Notes: a model not told the origin generated them from the sequence alone. A stretch of DNA of 64,000 nt from Anthoceros angustus (GCA_010909165.1 VJWM01000107.1:868001-932000), one strand, 5' to 3'; numbered from the stretch's first letter, positions 10,907 through 25,414 are shown. Translations and numbers: made by a program.

Positions 10907-12664
10907 CTGTAATTCCCCTTTGGCAAGTGATCGCAAAGCTCCAGCTCCACCTCTAGCTCTGCATGCAATGTCCAGTGAAGTGCTCAGATTTATTGCCTTT
11001 GCCGGTCCAGATCTAGAGCAGCTCCATGGCCGCCAGGTCGCGCGCGCAGCAATACACACACGTGATCTCACCATCCTCTGAGCAGCGGCAAGTGCCCTGG
11101 TAAGGTCCGCATTCTCTGCCTCAAGCTGTGCCTCTAGAGCTAGCCCGCATTCTCTGCCTCAAGCTGTGCCTCTAGAGCTAGCCCTTCCATCCTAGTTCTG
11201 CTGTGCTGCCGCCTTTCCAACTCCAGCGCCTGTGCCACTTCCATCATGCTCAGTTGGAGCTCGGCGGCCTCTTTGACCTGCTGCTCCACACCATCGGCAA
11301 GAGCACGCTCCAGAGCTTCCTTTCGCATTCCAGTTGTTGCACAAGATTTTCTCGCTCTGCTAGAGCAGCCCTGGCAGCTTCAACAGCCAGGATTCCAGCT
11401 CCTCTGTTTTCTAAGCTTCCTCCTCTCAGCCGCTTTCCTCCTCACCTCGTCTTCATACTCAGAATCCGAGCCGGACTCGGAGCCTGACTCAGAGCGTGAC
11501 TCAGAACCGCTTTCCGACCCGCTGCCAGACAACGACTCCACATCTACACGTTCTTCAGCCTCATATCCCTCCCGAGACACTCGGCAGATTAATTATGATC
11601 CCTGCCTCCTGCGCCTGCGCTTGCTCATTCACAGCAGTTGTCCTCCTACCACTAGTTTCTGGAACGGGCTCTGGCAGGGTAGGCTCCAGCTCAAGGTCCA
11701 CGAACCCGTTCAAATCCTCCGTCGTGGCAGCATTCTCGGCAGCATGCACGCCATATTGCTTCGAAACGGGAACCGTGGCTCGTCTCAAGGCATCATCCAG
11801 CAAATCCTCCACTCCACTAGGCCTTTCCAACCCCGGCGCCTCCTCCACCACCGGCTCCAATCTACCAATTCCATCATCCCGCACACCCGTGAAACCCCAT
11901 CCCTACCCTCGCCACCGGCCGAAGACGCAACATCATGACCTAATCCAAGCCTGTCTCTCCCATCCGCAGCAGCACTCCACGACACACTCCTCCGACACCT
12001 GAGGCAGCGTCCTCCGCAACCAGCACTCGCAACGCCTGCTCTTCACCAACATCGTCAATCCTCCAGGTCCAGCCTCCTCTTCACCGACTCATCCCGGAAA
12101 TTCTTCACCGAGGCAGCCGCATCACTTCCTGTCTCCTCTCCCTGCCGCCGTTCCCCGCCTGCCTCACCCTGGACGACTGCGCCGCAATCTGCTTCAAGCT
12201 GGACACCGGCACCGCCTTGGACGTCGGGGTCGGCCCTGACCTCCGAGCACCATCCTCCCGCTCCCGGGATCGCAGCTCCACACTACTGGCAAAAGGAGTG
12301 GTAGCCCCAGGACTGGAAGCAGGAGACGCCAGCAGCTGCGTCCAGTCCTGATCCGGCCGAGCAGCATGCTCCTGCCGGGTGCGCGGAGCAACAGGCCCGG
12401 CCTTCTTCAACCCGGACAACGTCCTCTGCTGCTGCTGCTGCTGCTGCTGCTGCGGTTGCTGCTGCCGTGCTTGCTCTCTTCCGGGATTGCCAATCCCCAG
12501 GACGGCCGACCGTAATCCTCCGAGTCTCTGTCGAATTGTTCCCGTAACGAAGCCGGATGAGGACCGGGCTTTTCCGGCTTCCGCAGCGACTCCGCCGCTT
12601 GCTGGTCGATCTGCTGCAGCAGCTGCTCGGCTACCTTGAGCTTGGACGAGAGCCAGGACGCCAT
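10907..12664 (-). pseudogene. Golgin-candidate-2-like fragment (unit 2)
   Basis: Same structure as unit 1. The ATG is at 12664, the frame is open to about 12407, and the 38-bp duplication is at 11109-11184. The Ser run is one codon shorter than in unit 1. Confidence 0.8.
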
Positions 12665-13223
12665 GGCCACATCTGCCAGCGATGAGCCCGGCAAGGCCAC
12701 CCTCTTGGTTTGGGAGAGAGCGTGGAGGCCTAATGAGACAAGCCTCCTTCAGTTTTTCACGTCAAAACATGTATATACTGTAGGTAGTAGAGCTTTAGGC
12801 ACATCACAGACATTATGTAGCAAAGAGAATGGAAAAATCCCATTACCCCGAAACGAAGGGGAACTCCTCCAGGGACACCAGGCGGAGGGGGACTAGCTCG
12901 AGGGCCAATTTTAAAACTACTTAGTGCTCCGAGAGTGTTGTGGTTTGGGATATGAAAAGGCTTACCCTGCTTACCCTACTGAAGATGCCACGGGCGTTAC
13001 CTCTACAGCGCAATGGACACCCCAAGGTCTCGATTGGCCAACGCCCTTTACAGTTCCATTTCGACTCAGTAGACTCTGTCCGTTGATCAGGAAAACTGTG
13101 TGTCAAACGGTAACACACGACTGAGAAAATTGAGCCCAGCAATTGGGAGAGCCCTGGTTATGTTTCCACCCAAGCCTCTCGAAGGGAGGATACAACTCTG
13201 ATGGTTTAACTCAGCCCACGGTG

Positions 13224-13839
13224 AGTCAGGCTTGATTGTCTCTCCATACGCTTTCTGCGCATCTTTGAAGATCCCACACGTCACAAACATGTTTACCAAA
13301 GCATAGCCACAACCTTGTATGATGTTGACGTCCTCTTCCTCTGATCTGGGCAAGAAGCTGCCTCCCTTCTCCGGCGATGGTAAGCCTACACTTGCACAGT
13401 CCTGGAGAGGGTCAAGTGTCACAGCGTTAGGCAAAGCTGTGGCCCCTTGCATTCAACTGTAAGGATCCAGGGCGTCCTCACCCATACCTGGCTAAAAATA
13501 TCAGGCAATGATTGTGGTCCAAATCAAGACTTCCTCTGTTTGATATGTGCAGATAATGATGGCAGACAACGAGAATCCTTGGCCTCCACCACCAGGGTGA
13601 ACACCGCCATGGCTTCCTACTATCTGCCATGAGAAGCATACAACCTGCAGAGTGTGGTTGCACAAGAGTGTGTCCGACTGATGCCCGCTTCTCACCACGG
13701 GAGCATGGACACAGCGACCTTGAATCAGATCACTCGTCAAGGACAGTATAAAAGATTGGGAAATCCGACAGTCTGCCTTCAGCACCAGCACTCCCAGACC
13801 CTCAACAGCCTCCTGGGCTGCCCCTGCCTTCATCTTGCG
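13224..13839 (-). pseudogene. Degenerate PPR gene fragment (unit 3, best preserved)
   Basis: The minus frame from 13452 downward is open through PNAVTLDPLQDCASVG, the EEEDVNIIQGCG linker and ALVNMFVTCGIFKDAQKAY. This is the order seen in PLS-class PPR proteins, where a conserved ALVNMYxxCG segment follows. The upstream part (13833-13501) is open through GRCVHAPVVRSGHQSDTLLC and, after a frameshift, VLIWTTIIA. It has no start and no catalytic DYW end. It is a relic of a multi-repeat gene. Confidence 0.62.
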
Positions 13840-13942
13840 GTTTAAGAAGTCACGACCATTTCAGATCCTGCTGGCTTGACAAGACTAGCACTTACAAGGA
13901 AGCTCCACTTATCCACCTGCACATCCATAGCCACAAGTGAAC

Positions 13943-15012
13943 GGGAGCTCAGAGGAACTGGTTTAGGAGGAGTAGAATTTGTTCAAACAAATCCTATCGC
14001 TCCTAGACCGGCTGCTCCCAGCTTCCTCCCAGCTTCCTCCTCCTCAACCTTGCAGTCAAGCCGCCGGACCTGTTCATGGGACACCAAGTATCCATCTGCA
14101 CATCCATAGCACGCGAACGGGAGCTCAGACGAGCTGGTTCAGGAGGAGTAGAATTTGACCTACCAACTTATCGCTCCTAGACCGGCTGCTCACAGCTTCC
14201 TCTTCACAAACCTCACAGTCAAGGGACCAGACCTATTCGTGTAACACACGGTATCCTCGGCACATCCATAGCAGCAAGCGAACGGAAGCTCGGAGGAGCT
14301 GGTGTAGGAGGCGTAGAATTTGACCTAACAAATTCTGTCGCTCCTGACCAGTTGCTCCCAGCTTCCTCTTCACAAACCTGACCGTCAAGACGCCTGACCC
14401 AGTCGTGTAACACCCGGTATCCATCTGCACATCCGTGGCAGCAAGCGAACGGAAGCTCGGAGGAGCTGGTTTAGGAGGCGTAGAATTTGACCTAACAAAT
14501 TCTGTCGCGCCTAGACCAGTTGCTCCCAGCTTCCTTCACAAACCTAACCGTCCAGGCGCCCGATCCATTCTGTAACACCAAGTATCCATCTGCACATCCG
14601 TGGCAGCAAGCGAACGGAAGCTCGGAGAAGCTGGTTTAGGAGGCGTAGAATTTGACCTAACAAATTCTGTCGCGCCTAGACCAGTTGCTCCCAGCTTCTC
14701 TTCACAAACATAACCGTCCAGGCGCCCGATCCATTCGTGTAACACCAAGTATCCATCTGCACATCCGTGGCAGCAAGCGAACGGAAGCTCGGAGGAGCTG
14801 GTTTAGGAGGCGTAGAATTTGACCTAACAAAATCTGTCGCGCCTAGACCAGTTGCTCCCAGCTTCCTTCACAAACCTAACAGTCAAGCGTGAGGTAACAC
14901 CGGATCATCTGTACATCCTTAGCAGGAAGCGAACGGGAGCTGAGGAGCTGGTGTAGGAGGCGTAGAATTTGCCCTAACAAACTCATCGCTCCTAGACCGG
15001 CTCCCAGCTTCT
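13943..15012. repeat. Hairpin array (unit 3)
   Basis: Seven foldback elements with the same arrangement as unit 1 and several short deletions. Confidence 0.85.
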
Positions 15013-16897
15013 CTTCGCGAACCCAACAGTCAAGCCGCTAAACCTGTTCGTGGAACACCAGGCATCGCACCAATTTCTTGTTCCCAGAACCTGCTGGCTC
15101 TGACGCCATCCTCGTGAACAGCGTGAATGTACAGCGTGCCAGACAGCTATGATTCGCAGAGGCATGCGCGTCCTACCACCTTACCCCAAACCCTAAACCC
15201 GTCCTCGACTCACTTCAATAAAAACATAATAGACTATTTACATACTTTGTTTCAAAGTGGACGTGAACGGGTAGCAGGAAGCCCCGGTTTTGCGGAAGAT
15301 TTTGCTGTTTCGAATGCGAGCTGTAAGTGGATCTGGTGCGATCTGCTTAACTAAAGCATTTTCAATGAGGGCAGGAGGCGGGCCGCCGGAGGTTCGTCTA
15401 TACGGGTGCAGACAATCTTTGAGTCGGCAGTGCATGCGGGATTCTGGTGTTGGGATTCATGTTCATCACTGACAGATTCCCCGTGAAGTTTGTGTCAAAG
15501 TTCGCTAAAGTGGGTGTGAAAGGGAGTTTGAGGCCGATCGGTCTGCAGCTGTGCAAGCTGGAGGCGAAGGAGATCAAACCATTTCGGAACTTCAACGTGC
15601 AGAGAACTGGAGCAACTCCAACCTCTTTCTTTTCATATCTCCGAGAAGACTGCCTTGGCTACCAGGAGGTGGACCAAAGTTTATGCAAGAATTGTTGAGA
15701 AAAGCAACGATAGGTGACCGGCTAGGGACTTGCAGATTCAGCAAAGTTTATGCAAGAATTGTTGAGAAAAGCAACGATAGGTGAGCCATTAGGGACTTGA
15801 TTCATATATTAAGCATTTGTAGGCTGGAACTTGACCAGGTCATGGATGTCAATTGTTGGAATAGGAAGTGCCTCGTCTAATGTACTTAATATTGCTTTAT
15901 GAAGTGTATAGATCGCATGCATCTTATGCTTGCAAATAGAATCATGCGCGGAAAATTTTGGAAGCGCATATAGTTTTTTCCCCAATCTAGTGCCTAGCCC
16001 TTAATTGTGTGAAGCCAAGGTGTTTAAAATGAATTGAGTTCAGTTGTTGGGCACTAGTGCGAGCAATGGTTGCTCTCTTGTTTGTGCAATTTGAATATTG
16101 TTTCATTTGCCGGAGTGGAGGTTCCCCATACAAACAAGATGAACACATCTTCTTCTTTTTCTTCTCATCTCTTATCTATTTATAAAGCTAATGTTTGGTA
16201 ACCAAACTTTTCAATAATAGAAAATATTTATGTGAGAAACTCAATGAAAAGAAAATAAATATTCATTTACCTACAACTAGAAAATACTATGCATTCATAA
16301 CTTGCGAATATACCCATGAAACTTAGAATAGCTTTAAACCAACTAAGCTCTATTTAAGTAAAACGAAAAAAGTATTTGGAAGAAGTGGATTTCATCCTTG
16401 GCCTACTTTTCTCTAATAAGTTAGCGTTGATTTTGTTGTGTTTCTTCACTATTCCAACAAATGCATCATGCACTTGTATGCTCCGCACTTGAGGAAGGTA
16501 GAGAGAGTTCCAAGAGTACTTAGTACCTTTAGCAAAATATATTTTAGAGTGCCTCCAAAGAGATGTAAGACCCACATGCATAACTTGCCCACCACCTATG
16601 ATACTAGTTTGTGATTGTAAGAAACAAAGTATATCGCACCTTTTAGTATAACATTCCTTCTTATTGCATAAGTAAACCGGAAGACGGAAAATATGCTAGT
16701 ACACATCCCGCATGCTTTACAGAAATGGTGTGAGGTCTTTTTCACCTAGAACTTCTTTGCACTGTCCTCCGGATGCAAAGTATATCCAAGAGTTAGGTAG
16801 TCCTACGGTCTTTTTCACCTAGAACTTCTTTGCACTGTCCTCCGAATACAAAGTATATCCGGAAGAGTTAGGTAGTCCTACAACCATGCGATCTTAT

Positions 16898-16969
16898 GAA
16901 CAATGGGATTGCGACATTCTTCTTCTACATTTAGAATACATTTAGAAGAATGTCACAATCCCATTGTTC
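16898..16969. repeat. 72-nt inverted repeat (unit 3)
   Basis: Same 26-nt arms and 20-nt loop as in unit 1, with no indels. Confidence 0.85.
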
Positions 16970-17374
16970 TTCTTCTTCTTCGAAATTTTGTGACATTTTT
17001 ATGAAGATAGTGGTAGTGGAATGTCTTCTCATATTCTTGTAGGCGGTCCCAGATGTGAGTGCAGACGTGTATGGTGGCCGACAATTGGGGTGGCCAATCA
17101 CCCGGACTCGCAGCAGTTGCTGGGCGGAGACGTGGCTCGGACGGGAGTACTCTTCGCGCATGGCATGGGGAGATCAAGGAGATAAGGCGCGTGCTGGGTC
17201 TATGAGATCGCTTGGCTTGGGCCAACTTCACTGTCACAGACTACAAGTGTTGAACGCAATTGGATATCTGCGGCCGCATGATATCCTAGTCCCAGTCCCA
17301 GATCGCAGAGGAACTGTCGTGTACGCAACTGCCCGGCCAGCCTGCGGGCGTTGGGGTCGCTGGATAGCATTGAC

Positions 17375-19131
17375 CTGTAATTCCCCTTTGGCAAGTGATC
17401 GCAAAGCTCCAGCTCCACCTCTAGCTCTGCATGCAATGTCCAGTGAAGTGCTCAGATTTATTGCCTTTGCCGGTCCAGATCTAGAGCAGCTCCATGGCCG
17501 CCAGGTCGCGCGCGCAGCAATACACACACGTGATCTCACCATCCTCTGAGCAGCGGCAAGTGCCCTGGTAAGGTCCGCATTCTCTGCCTCAAGCTGTGCC
17601 TCTAGAGCTAGCCCGCATTCTCTGCCTCAAGCTGTGCCTCTAGAGCTAGCCCTTCCATCCTAGTTCTGCTGTGCTGCCGCCTTTCCAACTCCAGCGCCTG
17701 TGCCACTTCCATCATGCTCAGTTGGAGCTCGGCGGCCTCTTTGACCTGCTGCTCCACACCATCGGCAAGAGCACGCCCAGAGCTTCCTTTTCGCATTCCA
17801 GTTGTTGCACAAGATTTTCTCGCTCTGCTAGAGCAGCCCTGGCAGCTTCAACAGCCAGGGATTCCAGCTCCTCTGTTTTCTAAGCTTCCTCCTCTCAGCC
17901 GCTTTCCTCCTCACCTCGTCTTCATACTCAGAATCCGAGCCGGACTCAGCCTGACTCAGAGCGTGACTCAGAACCGCTTTCCGACCCGCTGCCAGACAAC
18001 GACTCCACATCTACACGTTCTTCAGCCTCATATCCTCCCTGAGACACTCGGCAGATTAATTATGATCCCTGCCTCCTGCGCCTGCGCTTGCTCATTCACA
18101 GCAGTTGTCCTCCTACCACTAGTTTCTGGAACGGGCTCTGGCAGGGTAGGCTCCAGCTCAAGGTCCACGAACCCGTTCAAATCCTCCGTCGTGGCAGCAT
18201 TCTCGGCAGCATGCACGCCATATTGCTTCGAAACAGGATCCGTGGCTCGTGTCAAGGCATCATCCAGCAAATCCTCCACTCCACTAGGCCTTTCCAACCC
18301 CGGCGCCTCCTCCACCACCGGCTCCAATCTACCAATTCCATCATCCCGCACACCCGTGAAACCCCATCCCTACCCTCGCCACCGGCCGAAGACGCAACAT
18401 CATGACCTAATCCAAGCCTGTCTCTCCCATCCGCAGCAGCACTCCACGACACACTCCTCCGACACCCGAGGCAGCGTCCTCCGCAACCAGCACTCGCAAC
18501 GCCTGCTCTTCACCAACATCGTCAATCCTCCAGGTCCAGCCTCCTCTTCACCGACTCATCCCGGAAATTCTTCACCGAGGCAGCCGCATCACTTCCCTGT
18601 CTCCTCTCCCTGCCGTTCCTGCCTGCCTCACCCTGGACGACTGCGCCGCAATCTGCTTCAAGCTGGACACCGGCACCGCCTTGGACGTCGGGGTCGGCCC
18701 TGACCTCCGAGCACCATCCCTCCCGCTCCCGGGATCGCAGCTCCCCACACTACTGGCAAAAGGAGTGGTAGCCCCGGGACTGGAAGCAGGAGACGCCAGC
18801 AGCTGCGTCCAGTCCTGATCCGGCCGAGCAGCATGCTCCTGCCGGGTGCGCGGAGCAACAGGCCCGGCCTTCTTCAACCCGGACAACGTCCTCTGCTGCT
18901 GCTGCTGCTGCTGCTGCTGCGGTTGCTGCTGCCGTGCTTGCTCTCTTCCGGGATTGCCAATCCCCAGGACGGCCGACCGTAATCCTCCGAGTCTCTGTCG
19001 AATTGTTCCCGTAACGAAGCCGGATGAGGACCGGGCTTTTCCGGCTTCCGCAGCGACTCCGCCGCTTGCTGGTCGATCTGCTGCAGCAGCTGCTCGGCTA
19101 CCTTGAGCTTGGACGAGAGCCAGGACGCCAT
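17375..19131 (-). pseudogene. Golgin-candidate-2-like fragment (unit 3)
   Basis: Same structure. ATG at 19131, 38-bp duplication at 17577-17652. Extra small deletions shift the frame in the acidic stretch (near 17943) and in the coiled coil (near 17776). Confidence 0.8.
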
Positions 19132-19694
19132 GGCCACATCTGCCAGCGATGAGCCCGGCAAGGCCACCCTCTTGGTTTGGGAGAGAGCGTGGAGGCCTAA
19201 TGAGACAAGCCTCCTTCAGTTTTTCACTTCAAAACATGTATATACTGTAGGTAGTAGAGCTTTAGGCACATCACAGACATTATGTAGCAAAGAGAATGGA
19301 AAATCCCATTACCCTGAAACGAAGGGAACTCCTCCAGGGACACCAGGCGGAGGGGACTAGCCTCCGAGGCCAATTTTAAAACTACTTAGTGCTCCGAGAG
19401 TGTTGTGGTTTGGGATATGAAAAGGCTTACCCTGCTTACCCTACCGAAGATGCCACGGGCGTTACCTCTACAGCGCAATGGACACCCCAAGGTCTCGATT
19501 GGCCAACGCCCTTTACAGTTCCATTTCGACTCAGTAGACTCTGTCCGTTGATCGGGAAAACTGTGTGTGTCAAACGGTAACACACGACTGAGAAAATTGA
19601 GCCCAGCAATTGGGAGAGCCCTGGTTATGTTTCCACCCAACCCTCTCGAAGGGAGGATACAACTCTGATGGTTTAACTCAGCCCACGGTGAGTC

Positions 19695-20310
19695 AGGCTT
19701 GGATTGTCTCTCCCATACGCTTTCTGCGCATCTTTGAAGATCCCACACGTCACAAACATGTTTACCAAAGCATAGCCCACAACCTTGTATGATGTTGACG
19801 TCCTCTTCCTCTGATCTGGGCAAGAAGCTGCCTCCCTTCTCCGGCGATGGTAAGCCTACACTTGCACAGTCCTGGAGAGGGTCAGAAGTGTCACAGCGTT
19901 AGGCAAAGCTGTGGCCCTTGCATTCAACTGTAAGGATCCAGGGCGTCCTCACCCATACCTGGCTAAAAATATCAGGCAATGATTGTGGTCCAAATCAAGA
20001 CTTCCTCTGTTTGATATGTGCAGATAATGATGGCAGACAACGAGAATCCCTTGGCCTCCACCACCAGGGTGAACACCGCCATGGCTTCCTACTATCTGCC
20101 ATGAGAAGCATACAACCTGCAGAGTGTGGTTGCACAAGAGTGTGTCCGACTGATGCCCGCTTCTCACCACGGGAGCATGGACACAGCGACCTTGAATCAG
20201 ATCACTCGTCAAGGACAGTATAAAAGATTGGGAAATCCGACAGTCTGCCTTCAGCACCAGCACTCCCAGACCCTCAACAGCCTCCCTGGGCTGCCCCTGC
20301 CTTCATCTTG
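19695..20310 (-). pseudogene. Degenerate PPR gene fragment (unit 4)
   Basis: Same relic. Open pieces at 20263-19949 and 19823 downward carry the same PPR motifs in shifted frames. Confidence 0.58.
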
Positions 20311-20414
20311 CGGTTTAAGAAGTCACGACCATTTCAGATCCTGCTGGCTTGACAAGACTAGCACTTACAAGGAAGCTCCACTTATCCACCTGCACATCCA
20401 TAGCCACAAGTGAA

Positions 20415-21491
20415 CGGGAGCTCAGAGGAACTGGTTTAGGAGGAGTAGAATTTGTTCAAACAAAATCCTATCGCTCCTAGACCGGCTGCTCCCAACTTCC
20501 TCCCAGCTTCCTCCTCCTCAACCTTGCAGTCAAGCCGCCGGACCTGTTCATGGGACACCAAGTATCCATCTGCACATCCATAGTAGCACGCGAACGGGAG
20601 CTCAGACGAGCTGGTTCAGGAGGTAAATTTGACCTACCAACTTCTATCGCTCCTAGACCGGCTGCTCACAGCTTCCTCTTCACAAACCTCACAGTCAAGG
20701 GACCAGACCTATTCGTGTAACACACGGTATCCTCGGCACATCCATAGCAGCAAGCGAACGGAAGCTCGGAGGAGCTGGTGTAGGAGGCGTAAATTTGACC
20801 TAACAAATTCTGTCGCTCCTAGACCAGTTGCTCCCAGCTTCCTCTTCACAAACCTGACCGTCAAGACGCCCGACCCAGTCGTGTAACACCCGGTATCCAT
20901 CTGCACATCCGTGGCAGCAAGCGAACGGAAGCTCGGAGGAGCTGGTTTAGGAGGCGTAGAATTTGACCTAACAAATTCTGTCGCGCCTAGACCAGTTGCT
21001 CCCAGCTTCTTCACAAACCTAACCGTCCAGGCGCCCGATCCATTCTGTAACACCAAGTATCCATCTGCACATCCGTGGCAGCAAGCGAACGGAAGCTCGG
21101 AGAAGCTGGTTTAGGAGGCGTAGAATTTGACCTAACAAATTCTGTCGCGCCTAGACCAGTTGCTCCCAGCTTCCTCTTCACAAACATAACCGTCCAGGCG
21201 CCCGATCCATTCGTGTAACACCAAGTATCCATCTGCACATCCGTGGCAGCAAGCGAACGGAAGCTCGGAGGAGCTGGTTTAGGAGGCGTAGAATTTGACC
21301 TAACAAAATCTGTCGCGCCTAGACCAGTTGCTCCCAGCTTCCTTCACAAACCTAACAGTCAAGCGTGAGGTAACACCCCGGATCATCTGTACATCCTTAG
21401 CAGGAAGCGAACGGAGCTCCGAGGAGCTGGTGTAGGAGGCGTAGAATTTGCCCTAACAAACTCATCGCTCCTAGACCGGCTCCCAGCTTCC
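20415..21491. repeat. Hairpin array (unit 4)
   Basis: Seven foldback elements. The minus strand is open for 115 codons (21056-20709) across two of them. Confidence 0.85.
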
Positions 21492-23379
21492 TCTTCGCGA
21501 ACCTAACAGTCAAGCCGCTAAACCTGTTCGTGGAACACCAGGCATCGCACCAATTTCTTGTTCCCAGAACCTGCTGGCTCTGACGCCATCCTCGTGAACA
21601 GCGTGAATGTACAGCGTGCCAGACAGCTATGATTCGCAGAGGCATGCGCGTCCTACCACCTTTACCCCCAAACCCTAAACCCGTCCTCGACTCACTTCAA
21701 TAAAAACATAATAGACTATTTACATACTTTGTTTCAAAGTGGACGTGAACGGGTAGCGGGAAGCCCAGTTTTGCGGAAGATTTTGCTGTTTCGAATGCGA
21801 GCTGTAAGTGGATCTGGTGCGATCTGCTTAACTAAAGCATTTTTCAATGAGGGCAGGAGGCGGGCCGCCGGAGGTTCGTCTATACGGGTGCAGACAATCT
21901 TTGAGTCGGCAGTGCATGGGGATTCTGGTGTTGGGATTCATGTTCATCACTGACAGATTCCCCGTGAAGTTTGTGTCAAAGTTCGCTAAAGTGGGTGTGA
22001 AAGGGAGTTTGAGGCCGATCGGTCTGCAGCTGTGCAAGCTGGAGGCGAAGGAGATCAAACCATTTCGGAACTTCAACGTGCAGAGAACTGGAGCAACTCC
22101 AACCTCTTTCTTTTCATATCTCCGAGAAGACTGCCTTGGCTACCAGGAGGTGGACCAAAGTTTATGCAAGAATTGTTGAGAAAAGCAACGATAGGTGACC
22201 GGCGGCTAGGGACTTGCAGATTCAGCAAAGTTTATGCAAGAATTGTTGAGAAAAGCAACGATAGGTGACGGCGGCTAGGGACTTGCAGATTCATATATTA
22301 AGCATTTGTAGGCTGGAACTTGACCAGGTCATGGATGTCAATTGTTGGAATAGGAAGTGCCTCGTCTAATGTACTTAATATTGTTTTATGAAGTGTATAG
22401 ATCGCATGCATCTTATGCTTGCAAATAGAATCATCTTGTGGAAAATTTTGGAAGCATATAGTTTTTTCCCCAATCTAGTGCCCTAGCCCTTAATTGTGTG
22501 AAGCCATGGTAGCGAAAATGAATTGAGTTCAGGTTGTTGGGCACTAAAAGAGCAATGGTTGCTCTCTTGTTTGTGCAATTTGAATATTGTTTCATTTGCG
22601 GAGTGGAGGTTCCCCATACAAACAAGATGAACACATCTTCTTCTTTTTCTTCTCATCTCTTATCTATTTATAAAGCTAATGTTTGGTAACCAAACTTTTC
22701 AATAATAGAAAATATTTATGTGAGAAACTCAATGAAAAGAAAATAAATATTCATTTACCTACAACTAGAAAATACTATGCATTCATAACTTGCGAATATA
22801 CCCATGAAACTTAGAATAGCTTTAAACGAACTAAGCTCTATTTGTCGAAAAAAAAGTCGTCAGACGGCGTATGGATTTCATGCCTTGGCCTACTTTTCTC
22901 TAATAAGTTAGCGTTGATTTTGTTGTGTTTCTTCACTATTCCAACAAATGGAGTCATGCACTTGTATGTCCGACTTGAGGAAGGTAGAGAGTGAGCAATT
23001 CAAAGAATACTTAGTACCTTTAGCAAAATATATTTTAGAGTGCCTCTAAAGAGATGTAAGACCCACATGCATAACTTGCCCACCACCTATGATACTAGTT
23101 TGTGATTGTAAGAAACAAAGTATACGCACCTTTTAGTATAACATTCCTTCTTATTGCATAAGTAAACCAAGACGGAAAATATGCTAGTACACATCCCGCA
23201 TGTTTTACAGCAAAATGGTGTGAGGTCTTTTTCACCTAGAACTTCTTTGTACCTCCGGATGCAAAGTATATCCAAGAGTTAGGTAGTCCTACGGTCTTTT
23301 TCACCTAGAACTTCTTTGCACTCCTCCGAATACAAAGTATATCCAAGAGTTAGGTAGTCCTACAACCATGCGATCTTAT

Positions 23380-23451
23380 GAACAATGGGATTGCGACATT
23401 CTTCTTCTACATTTAGAATACATTTAGAAGAATGTCACAATCCCATTGTTC
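23380..23451. repeat. 72-nt inverted repeat (unit 4)
   Basis: Same 26-nt arms and 20-nt loop as in unit 1, with no indels. Confidence 0.85.
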
Positions 23452-23859
23452 TTCTTCTTCTTCTTCGAAATTTTGTGACATTTTTATGAAGATAGTGGTA
23501 GTGGAATGTCTTCTCATATTCTTGTAGGCGGTCCAGATGTGAGTGCAGACGTGTATGGTGGCCGACAATTGGGGTGGCCAATCACCCAGACTCGCAGCAG
23601 TTGCTGGGCGGAGACGTGGGCTCGGACGGAGTACTCTTCGCGCATGGCATGGGGAGATCAAGGGAGATAAGGCGCGTGCTGGGTCTATGAGATCGCTTGG
23701 CTTGGGCCAACTTCACTGTCACAGACTACAAGTGTTGAACGCAATTGGATATCTGCGGCCGCATGATATCCTAGTCCCAGTCCCAGATCGCAGAGGAACT
23801 GTCGTGTACGCAACTGCCCGGCCAGCCTGCGGGCGTTGGGGTCGCTGGATAGCATTGAC

Positions 23860-25382
23860 CTGTAATTCCCCTTTGGCAAGTGATCGCAAAGCTCCAGCTC
23901 CACCTCTAGCTCTGCATGCAATGTCCAGTGAAGTGCTCAGATTTATTGCCTTTGCCGGTCCAGATCTAGAGCAGCTCCATGGCCGCCAGGTCGCGCGCGC
24001 AGCAACACACACACGTGATCTCACCATCCCTCTGAGCAGCGGCAAGTGCCCTGGTAAGGTCCGCATTCTCTGCCTCAAGCTGTGCCTCTAGAGCTAGCCC
24101 GCATTCTCTGCCTCAAGCTGTGCCTCTAGAGCTAGCCCTTCCATCCTAGTTCTGCTGTGCTGCCGCCTTCCAACTCCAGCGCCTGTGCCACTTCCATCAT
24201 GCTCAGTTGGAGCTCGGCGGCCTCTTTGACCTGCTGCTCCACACCATCGGCAAGAGCACGCTCCAGAGCTTCCTTTTCGCATTCCAGTTGTTGCACAAGA
24301 TTTTCTCGCTCTGCTAGAGCAGCCCTGGCAGCTTCAACAGCCAGGGATTCCAGCTCCCTCTGTTTTCTAAGCTTCCTCCTCTCAGCCGCTTTCCTCCTCA
24401 CCTCGTCTTCATACTCAGAATCCGAGCCGGACTCGGAGCCTGACTCAGAGCGTGACTCAGAACCGCTTTCCGACCCGCTGCCAGACAACGACTCCACATC
24501 TACACGTTCTTCAGCCTCATATCCCTCCCGAGACACTCGGCAGATTAATTATGATCCCTGCCTCCTGCGCCTGCGCTTGCTCATTCACAGCAGTTGTCCT
24601 CCTACCACTAGTTTCTGGAACGGGCTCTGGCAGGGTAGGCTCCAGCTCAAGGTCCACGAACCCGTTCAAATCCTCCGTCGTGGCAGCATTCTCGGCAGCA
24701 TGCACGCCATATTGCTTCGAAACGGGAACCGTGGCTCGTCTCAAGGCATCATCCAGCAAATCCTCCACTCCACTAGGCCTTTCCAACCCCGGCGCCTCCT
24801 CCACCACCGGCTCCAATCTACCAATTCCATCATCCCGCACACCCTGTGAAACCCCATCCCTACCCTCGCCACCGGCCGAAGACGCAACATCATGACCTAA
24901 TCCAAGCCTGTCTCTCCCATCCGCAGCAGCACTCCACGACACACTCCTCCGACACCCGAGGCAGCGTCCTCCGCAACCAGCACTCGCAACGCCTGCTCTT
25001 CACCAACATCGTCAATCCCTCAGGTCCAGCCTCCTCTTCACCGACTCATCCCGGAAATTCTTCACCGAGGCAGCCGCATCACTTCCCTGTCTCCTCTCCC
25101 TGCCGCCGTTCCTGCCTGCCTCACCCTGGACGACTGCGCCGCAATCTGCTTCAAGCTGGACACCGGCACCGCCTTGGACGTCGGGGTCGGCCCCGACCTC
25201 CGAGCACCATCCCTCCCGCTCCCGGGATCGCAGCTCCACACTACTGGCAAAAGGAGTGGTAGCCCCGGACTGGAAGCAGGAGACGCCAGCAGCTGCGTCC
25301 AGTCCTGATCCGGCCGAGCAGCATGCTCCTGCCGGGTGCGCGGAGCAACAGGCCCGGCCTTCTTCAACCCCGGACAACGTCC

Positions 25383-25414
<32 letters not shown>

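Larger units (their letters stand above)
6490..12986. repeat. Array unit 2
   Basis: 6497 bp. It shares several substitutions only with unit 4: a GGAACCGTGG/CGTCTCAAGG haplotype in the golgin part near 11770, GTTTTATGAAG near 9420, and an extra T near 8881. This points to a two-unit exchange or duplication step in the history of the array. Confidence 0.95.
12987..19451. repeat. Array unit 3
   Basis: 6465 bp, the shortest full unit. It shares a CCCGGACTCGC variant (17102) with unit 5 only. Many short deletions relative to the other units, for example in the GGACTCGGAGCC stretch of the golgin part (near 17943). Confidence 0.95.

Noticed and set aside
17714-18703. A 329-codon plus-strand open frame in unit 3, and similar ones in other units
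   Set aside because: It is the antisense of the golgin coding exon and is rich in Ser, Pro and His; the minus strand gives the recognisable protein.
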